Assembly: GCA_963749365.1 (NCBI GenBank)
Contig: CAVVME010000003.1
Location: forward strand, 1,302,001 to 1,366,000
DNA: 64,000 bases
Source: WHSW01 sp963749365
GTDB taxonomy: Bacteria > Actinomycetota > Thermoleophilia > Solirubrobacterales > 70-9
Reading direction: 5' to 3'
Part shown: positions 50,567-57,865 of the stretch, piece by piece
Numbering within the stretch: position 1 is the stretch's first letter
Layout: every line of letters begins with the position of its first letter
Notes under the pieces: generated by a model
The model's database searches: none
What the model saw: the letters and a program-made list of their open reading frames with translations, nothing else
What the model was told of the DNA's origin: nothing
Made by a program: the position numbers and the translations under genes

Positions 50567-51880
50567 ATGCCGGCGACGGTCCCGGAGCTCGATCACCGCC
50601 ACCTCTGGCACCCGTTCACGCAGCAGCGCGAGTGGTGCGCGGAGCCGCCGCTGGTGATCGAACGGGGCGAGGGGACCGACCTGATCGACGTCGACGGCAA
50701 CCGCTACATCGACGGCGTCTCGTCGCTGTGGTGCAACGTCCACGGTCACCGCCATCCGACGATCGACGCGGCGATCGAAGCACAGCTCGGCCGGATCGCC
50801 CACTCGACCATGCTCGGCCTCACCCATCCCGGCGCCGCCCAGCTCGGGGTCCGGTTGGTCGAGCTGGCGCCGCCGGGGCTGACCCGGGTCTTCTACTCGG
50901 AGTCGGGCTCGACCGCGGTCGAGATCGCGCTCAAGATGGCGTTTCAGTACTGGCACCAGCGCGGCGAGGGGTCCCGGCGGACCGGCTACGTCTGCCTCGA
51001 CGGCGCCTATCACGGCGACACGATCGGCTCGGTCTCGGTCGGTGGGATCGACCTCTTCCACGGCGCCTACGGGCCGCTGCTCTTCGACTGCCACAGGGTC
51101 GAGCCGGGCGACAGCACGGCGCTCGAGCGGATCCTCGCCGAGCACAGCGGCGAGATCGCGGCGCTGATCGTCGAGCCGCTGGTCCAGGGCGCCGCCGGGA
51201 TCCGGGTGCAGCCGCCGGGCTTCCTGCGCCGCGCGCGAGAGCTGGCGACCGAGCACGACGTGCTGCTGATCGCCGACGAGGTCGCGACCGGCTTCGGGCG
51301 CACCGGGACGATGTTCGCCTGCGAGCAGGAGCGGGTCGCGCCGGACCTGCTCTGCCTCGGCAAGGGGCTGACCGGGGGCTATCTGCCGCTCGCTGCGACC
51401 CTGACCAGCGAACGGGTCTACGAGGGGTTTCTCGGCGCCCACGAGGAGCTCCAAACCTTCTTTCACGGCCATACCTTCACCGGAAACCCGCTCGCCTGCG
51501 CAGCCGCGATCGCGAGCCTCGACGTGTTCGAGAGCGAGGCGACGCTGGTTCGCATGCAGCCGAAGATCCGCCTGCTCGGCGAGCGGCTGGGCGAGGTCGC
51601 GGGGCTGCCCGAGGTGGCCGAGGTCCGCGGACGCGGGCTGATGGTCGGGATCGACCTCGGTGAGCACGAGCCGTCATTGCGACTCGGCCACCGAGTGGCG
51701 CTCGAGGCGCGGCGCCGGGGCGCGATCGTGCGTCCGCTCGGCGACACCGTCGTCCTGATGCCGCCGCCGGCGATCTCGAAGCCGGACCTCACGAGGCTGG
51801 TCGAGGTGGTCGCGGACTCGATCCGCGCCGCCTGCGCCGGCGCCGAGCCGGCGGCTCCGGCGCTCTTGCGCGCCGCCTGA
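50567..51880 (+). CDS. bioA: Adenosylmethionine-8-amino-7-oxononanoate aminotransferase
   Basis: A 437-residue class III aminotransferase producing diaminopelargonate. HLWHPFTQQREW is the BioA-specific N-terminal motif for the SAM/KAPA site, and DGVSSLWCNVHGHRHP follows. The PLP motifs are LIADEVATGFGRTGTMFACEQ and the lysine in LCLGKGLTGGYLPLA. It lies 450 bases from bioBFD, with the small peptide genes on the opposite strand between them. ATG 50567 is supported by the -10 box. Confidence 0.94.
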   Translation: MPATVPELDHRHLWHPFTQQREWCAEPPLVIERGEGTDLIDVDGNRYIDGVSSLWCNVHGHRHPTIDAAIEAQLGRIAHSTMLGLTHPGAAQLGVRLVELAPPGLTRVFYSESGSTAVEIALKMAFQYWHQRGEGSRRTGYVCLDGAYHGDTIGSVSVGGIDLFHGAYGPLLFDCHRVEPGDSTALERILAEHSGEIAALIVEPLVQGAAGIRVQPPGFLRRARELATEHDVLLIADEVATGFGRTGTMFACEQERVAPDLLCLGKGLTGGYLPLAATLTSERVYEGFLGAHEELQTFFHGHTFTGNPLACAAAIASLDVFESEATLVRMQPKIRLLGERLGEVAGLPEVAEVRGRGLMVGIDLGEHEPSLRLGHRVALEARRRGAIVRPLGDTVVLMPPPAISKPDLTRLVEVVADSIRAACAGAEPAAPALLRAA

Positions 51881-51899
51881 GACGCCGATAATCGCTGTG

Positions 51900-52463
51900 A
51901 TGGATCCGCCGTACGGGCGTAGTACGGGTATGAACGAGACGCTCGTCGCCCCGGCGACCGAGGCGCCGACCGAGGCGGAGACCGCCTTCGAGGCGCTCTA
52001 TCGGTCCAGCCGCGACGACCTCTTCGCCTACGTCGCCGGGCTGCTGCGCGACCGCAGCGCCGCCGAGGAGGTGACGGCGCAGGCGTTCGAGCGCGCCTAT
52101 CGCCGGCGCGCGAGCTTCGACCCCCGTCGCGGTACCCGGCGGGCGTGGTTGTTCGGGATCGCCCGCAACGCCGCGCTCGACGAGCTCCGCCGGCGCCGGC
52201 GCCAGGCCGCGCTGCTGACCGAACCCGGTGACGAGCCGGGGTCCGGGACGGAGGAGCCCGCCGAGGCGGCGCTCCGCCGCTCGATGATCCGGAGCGCGAT
52301 CGCGGCCTTGCCGGCGCGCGACCGCGAGCTGGTGGCGCTGAAGTACTTCGCCGGGCTCGACAACGCCGAGATCGCGACCGTGCTCGCGATCAGCGAGTCG
52401 AACGCCGGCACCAGGCTGCACCGGGCGATCGAGAGGCTGAGGGAGGCATGCGATGAGGGCTGA
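51900..52463 (+). CDS. ECF sigma factor (sigma-70 family)
   Basis: A 187-residue sigma factor. Region 2 is FEALYRSSRDDLFAYVAGLLRDRSAAEEVTAQAFERAY with the RRAWLFGIARNAALDELRRRRR segment. Region 4 is LPARDRELVALKYFAGLDNAEIATVLAISESNAGTRLHRAIERL. It is followed by, and overlaps by 11 bases, a membrane DUF4349 gene that likely acts as partner or anti-sigma. ATG 51900 is preferred because GATAAT ends seven bases upstream; the ATG at 51930 is an alternative. Confidence 0.9.
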   Translation: MDPPYGRSTGMNETLVAPATEAPTEAETAFEALYRSSRDDLFAYVAGLLRDRSAAEEVTAQAFERAYRRRASFDPRRGTRRAWLFGIARNAALDELRRRRRQAALLTEPGDEPGSGTEEPAEAALRRSMIRSAIAALPARDRELVALKYFAGLDNAEIATVLAISESNAGTRLHRAIERLREACDEG

Positions 52464-53613
52464 CGAGCTGGAGCGCGAACTGCGGGCCGAGCGCCCGGCG
52501 CCGGATCCCGAGTTCGCCCGTCGTCTCGACGAGTGGGCGGCGCAGGGGTTCCCCCGCGACCACGGCCTCGGCCCGCCCGCAGGCGCCCGCCGGCGTGGCG
52601 TCGTCGCGGGGCTCAAGGCGCGGATCTCGGCCCTGCCGCCGCGCCGGGTCCTGGCCCCGGTCGGCGCCCTGGCAACACTGCTGGTCGTGGTCGGAGTCGT
52701 GGTCGGCCAGAACAGTGGCCCGACCGGCTTGGGCGGGAGCTCGGGCAAAGGTGATTTGGCGACCACACCCGCGTTCCCGGGCGAGCCGGCGGCCGGGGAG
52801 AAGGCCAGGCAGAGCGAGGAGCGGCTGACCGACGACGCAGCGACCGCGGTCGCGGAGGATGCCGACCCCGCCGGGACGGTCGCCCCCCTGCCGCCGCCTC
52901 CCGACGGCGACCGGATCGCGCGCGGCACCGACGAGCGGATCGTCGACGCGACGGCCCGGATCACGCTCGGTGCCGGAGCTGACCGGGTCCAGGAGGTCGC
53001 CAACGACGTCGTCGCGGTCACCGACCGCCACGACGGCGTCGTGCTCAACTCGCAGGTGACGACCGACGTCGGCGGGGCCCGGGCCGCGTTCGAGCTCGAG
53101 ATCCCCTACAAGCAGCTCGACGCGGCGCTCACCGACCTCTCCGGGCTCGCCGACGTGATCTCGCGCACCGAGGCCGGCCAGGACATCACCGCGCGCGCGG
53201 TGCGGGCGCAGAAGGACCTCGCCGCGACCTACGAGCGGATCCGCAGGGCGCGGATCGAGCTGATTCGCGCCGACACCACCGAGGAGCGGCTGGTGATCGA
53301 GTCGCGGATCAGCGCGCTCGAGGCAACCGCTGACGCCCAGCAGGCCGAGCTCAACGGCGTCGAGCGCCAGGGACGGTTCGCGACCGTGAACGTCGACGTC
53401 ACCTCGAGCGGCCCGGGCTCCGACCAGGACGGCGACTGGAGCCTCGGCGAGGCGCTCGACGATGCCGGCCGGGTGCTCGAGGTGATCGGCGGGATCGCGC
53501 TCGTCAGCCTCGCGGTCCTGGTTCCGCTGGCGGCGTTCGGGGCGCTCGCCTGGCTGATCGCGACCCGGATCCGGCACCGGCGGCGCGAGCGGGCGCTCGA
53601 CCCGGATTCCTAG
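52453..53613 (+). CDS. DUF4349 membrane protein, possible anti-sigma partner
   Basis: A 386-residue protein. The cytoplasmic N-terminus (ELERELRAERPAPDPEFARRL) resembles anti-sigma start regions. One membrane helix follows (APVGALATLLVVVGVVVG), then a linker and the DUF4349 domain (VDATARITLGAGADRVQEVANDV through a coiled coil) and a C-terminal helix (VLEVIGGIALVSLAVLVPLAAFGALAWLIA). Overlap with the sigma gene implies coupling. A sensor of extracytoplasmic stress is plausible but unproven. Confidence 0.85.
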   Translation: MRADELERELRAERPAPDPEFARRLDEWAAQGFPRDHGLGPPAGARRRGVVAGLKARISALPPRRVLAPVGALATLLVVVGVVVGQNSGPTGLGGSSGKGDLATTPAFPGEPAAGEKARQSEERLTDDAATAVAEDADPAGTVAPLPPPPDGDRIARGTDERIVDATARITLGAGADRVQEVANDVVAVTDRHDGVVLNSQVTTDVGGARAAFELEIPYKQLDAALTDLSGLADVISRTEAGQDITARAVRAQKDLAATYERIRRARIELIRADTTEERLVIESRISALEATADAQQAELNGVERQGRFATVNVDVTSSGPGSDQDGDWSLGEALDDAGRVLEVIGGIALVSLAVLVPLAAFGALAWLIATRIRHRRRERALDPDS

Positions 53614-53620
53614 CGCGGCG

Positions 53621-53800
53621 CTACTCCTCGACCCGCTCGAAGTCGGCTTTGCGGGCGCCGCAGACGGGGCAGAACCAAGTGTCGGGGATCTCGCTGAAGT
53701 CGGTCCCGGGCGGAATGCCGCCGTCCGGATCGCCCTCGTCGGGGTCGTAGATGAACCCACACGAGGTGCAGATCCACAGCTGCTTGGTCTCGGTCGTCAC
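53621..53800 (-). CDS. Rubredoxin
   Basis: A 59-residue electron carrier. The two iron-binding pairs are WICTSCGFIYD and WFCPVCGARKADFE, with DPDEGDPDGGIPPGTDF between, as in standard rubredoxins. GTG 53800 follows TAACCT at nine bases. It stands alone and convergent to the DUF4349 gene. Likely partner enzymes (alkane hydroxylase, rubrerythrin) are not in the window. Confidence 0.93.
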   Translation of the reverse strand: MTTETKQLWICTSCGFIYDPDEGDPDGGIPPGTDFSEIPDTWFCPVCGARKADFERVEE

Positions 53801-53809
53801 GGCCGTGGG

Positions 53810-53819
53810 AGGTTATCGT
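53810..53819. promoter_or_regulatory. Overlapping divergent -10 boxes (rubredoxin and Nudix genes)
   Basis: TAACCT on the minus strand (53815-53810) and TATCGT on the plus strand (53814-53819) share two bases, so only one polymerase can open this site at a time. Confidence 0.55.
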
Positions 53820-53827
53820 CTGAGATC

Positions 53828-54439
53828 GTGAGCGATACGCCTCCGACTCCCCGCCCGGCGGCGACGATCATGCTGCTGCGGCGCGGCGACAAGCACGCCC
53901 AGGTCGGGGTCGAGGTGCTGATGGTCCGGCGCGCAGAGACGCAGTCGTTCATGCCCGGGGTATGGGTCTTTCCCGGCGGCGCAGTCGAGCCGGGCGAGCG
54001 GCCCGACGTCTGCGCGGCCCGCGAGCTCGAGGAGGAGACCGGGATCTCGCTCGGTGAGGCGTCCGAGCTGGTCGCGTGGACTCGCTGGATCACTCCCGAG
54101 GTGGTCCCGGTCCGCTTCGACACCCTGTTCTTCGTCGGCCACGCGCCGCCGCACTCGACGCCGCAGCCGGACGGCCGCGAGGTCGACGCCGTCGCCTGGC
54201 ACAGCCCCGCGCACGCCCTCGCCGCGCATCGGGCCGGCACGCTCGAGCTCGTCTTCCCGACCGTGAAGACGCTCGAGACCCTGGTCGGATTCGAGAGCGC
54301 CGACGACGTCGTCGGGGCCGCCCGCGACCGAGTGATCGAGCCGATCCTGCCGCGGGTGGTAGGGACGCGAGACGATCACCGCGTGCTCTTGCCCTGGGAC
54401 GACGGCTATGAGCAAGCCGACGGGGCGGCGCCGACATGA
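53828..54439 (+). CDS. Nudix hydrolase
   Basis: A 203-residue NUDIX protein with the box GGAVEPGERPDVCAARELEEETGI (G-x5-E-x7-RE-U-x-EE-x-GU). The insertion-free fold with a C-terminal helix LVFPTVKTLETLVGF resembles NUDT7/8/18-like CoA or ADP-ribose hydrolases. Substrate unknown. The GTG start follows a -10 box at eight bases, and its stop overlaps the next gene (ATGA). Confidence 0.88.
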   Translation: MSDTPPTPRPAATIMLLRRGDKHAQVGVEVLMVRRAETQSFMPGVWVFPGGAVEPGERPDVCAARELEEETGISLGEASELVAWTRWITPEVVPVRFDTLFFVGHAPPHSTPQPDGREVDAVAWHSPAHALAAHRAGTLELVFPTVKTLETLVGFESADDVVGAARDRVIEPILPRVVGTRDDHRVLLPWDDGYEQADGAAPT

Positions 54440-55404
54440 CCAGCAGCCTGCCGCGGGCGACCCGCGAGTGCTTTCAGCGCTTCATCACCACCGAGTACAC
54501 GACCGTCGACGCGCGCCAGCAACCGATCACCTGGCCGGTGACGCCCTACTACGCCCAGGGCGGCGCGACGATCGACGTCACCACCGGGCTCGGCTACCCG
54601 AAGAAGGCCGATGACGCGCAGCGCAACCCGCGGGTGGCGCTGCTGTTCTCCGATCCGACCGGGTCCGGAATCGACGACGCCGACCAGGTGCTCGTCCAGG
54701 GCACGGCCGAGGTCGACGACCACGACCTCGATGCCAACCGGGAGCGTTACTGGCGCGAGTCCTGGGCGAAGCTCCCGGGCATCCGCGACGCGCACCCGCC
54801 GCGCCTGATCCGCGGCCTGTTCGGCTGGTACTACACGCGGATCTACGTCAAGGTACGGCCCGAGCGGGTGCTGGTCTGGCCCGGCGGCGACCCGACCGCC
54901 GAACCGGAGATCTACGACGCCCACCTCGAGGAGGTGCGTTCGGGCCACAGCGAGGAGCCGGCGGCCGAGCACGAGCCGCGGGCGGGCGCCGCCGCGGTCT
55001 GGGACGCGCGCATGGACGAGCTCGGGGCCCGCTACCGAACCGCGGTGATCTCCTGGGTCGGACCCGACGGATTTCCGCTCGCGGTCCGGCTGCCGGTCGC
55101 GGTCGACGGCCGCGCGCGCCGGATCGCGCTCGGCGCCGAGCCGGCCGGGCTGCCGATGGCCGAGGGCCGGGCCTGCCTCACCGCCCACTCCCACGACGAG
55201 CGGTTTCGCTGGCAGGAGAACTTCCAGGTGCGCGGCGACCTCGTCCGCGACGCCTCCGGCTGGTCGCTCGCCCCGCAGAGGCTGGTCGGCGGCTTCGAGC
55301 TCCCGAACGAGAGCGAGGCGGCGCGCTACCGGCGCAACCTGAGCAAGGTGATCCGCTTCTACCGAAACGCCCGAGCGCGCAAGCGCGCCCGAGCGACGGC
55401 CTAG
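54436..55404 (+). CDS. Pyridoxamine-5'-phosphate-oxidase-like flavoprotein
   Basis: A 322-residue protein with a split-barrel FMN or F420-binding domain in the N-terminal half: RECFQRFITTEYTTVDARQQPITWPVTPYY, DVTTGLGYPKKADDAQRNPRVALLFSD and the YVKVRPERVLVWPGG end. The second half repeats a similar barrel (YRTAVISWVGPDGFPLAVRLPV). The fold fits general-stress PPOX proteins; no enzyme activity can be assigned. Coupled to the Nudix gene by ATGA. Stop shares CTAG with the convergent gene. Confidence 0.75.
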   Translation: MTSSLPRATRECFQRFITTEYTTVDARQQPITWPVTPYYAQGGATIDVTTGLGYPKKADDAQRNPRVALLFSDPTGSGIDDADQVLVQGTAEVDDHDLDANRERYWRESWAKLPGIRDAHPPRLIRGLFGWYYTRIYVKVRPERVLVWPGGDPTAEPEIYDAHLEEVRSGHSEEPAAEHEPRAGAAAVWDARMDELGARYRTAVISWVGPDGFPLAVRLPVAVDGRARRIALGAEPAGLPMAEGRACLTAHSHDERFRWQENFQVRGDLVRDASGWSLAPQRLVGGFELPNESEAARYRRNLSKVIRFYRNARARKRARATA

Positions 55405-56066
55405 ACCTGGTCCGGAAACGGCTCCAGGCCGGCGTGCCAGGGGCCGGCCGGGTAGGTGTGCAGTCCGTGCTCCTCCATCTCGGCGCGCAAGCGGGCGAAC
55501 AGCCGGCCCGCGTTGTCCAGCGCCTGCCCGTACTCGTCGGCGCTGAGCTCGTCGAGCCGCCACATGAAGTAGAGCTGGCGATCGGTGATCCCGAAGTCGA
55601 TCTCGTTCGAGATCCGCGCCACCCAGTCGAGGAACGCCGGGCTGAACAGCTCGCGCAGCGCGACCGGGTCGTGGTCGGCGGGCACGGTGGCGAGGAAGCG
55701 GCGGTTGAACTCGATCGACTCGAACTCGACCTTGCGCCGTGAAACCGCCTGCTCGACCCGCTCGGAGGCCTCGACCGACTCGACGTTGAAGATCGGCACC
55801 ACCTTGGCGAGATCGGGCATATGGGCCTTGGCGAGCACCGCGCCCGGGAGCAGCGAGCGGGAGAAGAGGCGCCCACGCTCGCGCTCGTCGGCGTCGCAGG
55901 AGGCGCCCCAGAGCTCGTCGCTGAGCCGGCCGGTGATCCGGTTGGTGCCGCCCGGGCAGAGCGCCGCCGGCCCACCCCTCGGGTTCAAGCCGCCGACCGG
56001 CTCATAGGCGGCGCCGCGGCGCTCGGCGAGCGAGCGCACGATCGCCGCCCATTGCTCCGCGTTCAC
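55401..56066 (-). CDS. Protein of unknown function (DUF3137-like features)
   Basis: A 221-residue soluble protein with GTG start. I do not recognise it securely. The middle (VEFESIEFNRRFLATVPADHDPVALRELFSPAFLDWVARI followed by DFGITDRQLYFMW) resembles DUF3137 proteins, which share an FNRRF...D...A.ELF.PAF pattern. No signal peptide or membrane helix. It lies upstream of nothing on its strand and 25 bases behind sodA, so it may be co-transcribed with SOD. Confidence 0.6.
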   Translation of the reverse strand: MNAEQWAAIVRSLAERRGAAYEPVGGLNPRGGPAALCPGGTNRITGRLSDELWGASCDADERERGRLFSRSLLPGAVLAKAHMPDLAKVVPIFNVESVEASERVEQAVSRRKVEFESIEFNRRFLATVPADHDPVALRELFSPAFLDWVARISNEIDFGITDRQLYFMWRLDELSADEYGQALDNAGRLFARLRAEMEEHGLHTYPAGPWHAGLEPFPDQV

Positions 56067-56091
56067 GCTCAGGGCCGCGGCTGCGGGGCGT

Positions 56092-56700
56092 CTATCCCCC
56101 CGCCTCGGTGTAGCGCCTGCCGACCTCGCCCCAGTCGACCACGTTCCAGAACGCGTCCAGGTAGTCGGGGCGCCGGTTCTGGTACTTGAGGTAGTAGGCG
56201 TGCTCCCAGACGTCGGCGCCGAGCAGCGGGGTGTGGCCGTCGGAGACCGGTGAGTCCTGGTTCGCGCTGCTGGTCACGGCAAGCCCGGAGCCGTCGTGCA
56301 CGAGCCACGCCCAGCCGGAGCCGAAGCGGCCCACGCCCGCGTCCTTGAACTCCTGCTTGAACGAGTCGAAGGAGCCGAACTTCTCCTCGATCGCCGAGGC
56401 CAGGTCGCCCGTCGGCTCGCCGCCCCCGTCCGGGCTCATGATCCGCCAGAAGAAGCTGTGGTTCGCGTGGCCGCCGGCGTTGTTGCGGACCGGGCCCTGC
56501 TTGTCGGCGGGCAGCGAGTCGAGGTTCTGGAGCACCTCGTCGACGTCCTTGTCGGCCCACTCGGTCCCCTCGAGCGCCGCATTGGCCTTGTCGACGTAGG
56601 CCTGGTGGTGCTTGTCGTGGTGGACGCGCATCGTCTCCTCGTCGATGTGGGGCTCGAGCGCGTCGTAGGGGTAGGGAAGGTCGGGTACTTCGTAGGCCAT
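56092..56700 (-). CDS. sodA: Superoxide dismutase, Mn/Fe family
   Basis: A 202-residue cytoplasmic SOD converting superoxide to peroxide and oxygen. Metal ligands are His in VHHDKHHQAYV, His in NNAGGHANHSFFW, and Asp and His in LLGADVWEHAYYLKYQNRRPDYL. The Gln in SSANQDSPV is at the position that favours manganese in many enzymes. GGAGG lies eight bases before the ATG, and TATCGT about 40 bases upstream is a plausible -10 box. Confidence 0.94.
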   Translation of the reverse strand: MAYEVPDLPYPYDALEPHIDEETMRVHHDKHHQAYVDKANAALEGTEWADKDVDEVLQNLDSLPADKQGPVRNNAGGHANHSFFWRIMSPDGGGEPTGDLASAIEEKFGSFDSFKQEFKDAGVGRFGSGWAWLVHDGSGLAVTSSANQDSPVSDGHTPLLGADVWEHAYYLKYQNRRPDYLDAFWNVVDWGEVGRRYTEAGG

Positions 56701-56782
56701 CGGGCGCCTCCTGGGTCGATCTGTCGCTTTCGCACAACGATACCCGGGCGCGACGGCCCCGAACCACGAGCCGTCGGCGGGG

Positions 56783-57088
56783 TCAGGGCAGCAGGCTGCC
56801 GCCCGGGGGGACGATCCAGAGGCGCTCGGCGAAGCGCTTCACCGACTCGTCGTCGAGGTCGGCGACCCTCGCGGCGCCGCGCTTGCGCATCAGCGCCGCC
56901 AGCTCGCGCCAGGCGAGCGCCACCGCCGCCACCCTGCTCCCGTGTCCGAACTCGCGCGCGGGGCCGAGCTCGGCAGCGAGGGCGTCGGCGTCGGCGGCCG
57001 AGAGCTCGGCGAACGGCCGATAGGCGCCGCCCGCGAACACGTCCGCCGCCAGGGCGTGATCGGCCTCTGTGCCGGCGCGATCGACCAT
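56783..57088 (-). CDS. Hypothetical protein at the end of the hydrogenase-maturation operon
   Basis: A 101-residue protein of no recognised family. It has no membrane helix or metal motif; SAADADALAAELGPAREFGHG then VAAVALAWRELAALMRKRGA looks helical. It starts three bases after the Ni/Co transporter stop and closes the run of overlapping hyp genes, so a role linked to nickel supply or hydrogenase is a reasonable guess. Confidence 0.6.
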   Translation of the reverse strand: MVDRAGTEADHALAADVFAGGAYRPFAELSAADADALAAELGPAREFGHGSRVAAVALAWRELAALMRKRGAARVADLDDESVKRFAERLWIVPPGGSLLP

Positions 57089-57091
57089 GGC

Positions 57092-57865
57092 TCAGAGCAG
57101 GCCGGCGTACCAGAGCCCGAACAGGAGCCCGAATGCGCCGAGGGCGGGGATCAGGACGCGTCGATAGAGCGGCTCGACCAGCGGCCGGGTGAGGATCCAG
57201 GCGAACGCCCCGGTGAGCCCCGCCATCGAGATGATCGACATCGGTGCGAACACCGCCAGCGCCGCCGCGGCCTCGAGTTGCGTCGGCAGGGCGGCGATCA
57301 GGAGCACGACGACGGCCCCGGTCCCGGCGAGGCCGTGGAGGAGTCCGATCCCGAACGCCTGCTGCGGACTGCGGACCGCGCGATGGCGATGATCGCCGTC
57401 GACGACCGCCCGGCGCAGGTGCCGGTGGCGCCCGGCGCCGACGTCCGAGCGCTCGCCGTGGTTATGGCGACCGACCTCGAAGTCGCCCCGCCACCACTTC
57501 CAGATCACCCGGGCGGCAAGCGCGACGATCACGATCCCGACCCCGATCTCAGCGCCCCGCTCGAGCCAACCGGGAAGCTCCGACTTGAGCGCGATCAGCG
57601 GCAGCCCGATCGCGACCAGGATCGAGGCATGGCCGAGCCCCCACCATGCACCGAGCCTGACCGCCGCCCGCGGGCCGCCGTCGTCGGCGGCGACCAACGA
57701 GGTGACGGCGATCAAGTGGTCGGGATCGGACGCGTGCCGGAGGCCGAGCACGAACGCCAGCCCGAGCGCGAGCAACAGCGGAGCACCGTCGAAGAGGCCG
57801 GTCAGCGTCTGGTCGAGGTCCTCCACGGGCGCGAAGAGGAAATTGAAGTCGACCATCTCGCTCAC
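57092..57865 (-). CDS. Nickel/cobalt transporter (NiCoT-like)
   Basis: A 257-residue membrane protein. LGLRHASDPDHLIAVTS carries the HxxxxDH metal signature, followed by WWGLGHASILVAIGLPLIALK. Other helices are LLLALGLAFVLG, IGVGIVIVALAARV and AAALAVFAPMSIISMAGL. A His-rich loop (RHRHLRRAVVDGDHRHRA) lies between. Nickel import makes sense behind hypF for [NiFe]-hydrogenase assembly. The GTG start overlaps the hypF stop. Confidence 0.87.
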   Translation of the reverse strand: MSEMVDFNFLFAPVEDLDQTLTGLFDGAPLLLALGLAFVLGLRHASDPDHLIAVTSLVAADDGGPRAAVRLGAWWGLGHASILVAIGLPLIALKSELPGWLERGAEIGVGIVIVALAARVIWKWWRGDFEVGRHNHGERSDVGAGRHRHLRRAVVDGDHRHRAVRSPQQAFGIGLLHGLAGTGAVVVLLIAALPTQLEAAAALAVFAPMSIISMAGLTGAFAWILTRPLVEPLYRRVLIPALGAFGLLFGLWYAGLL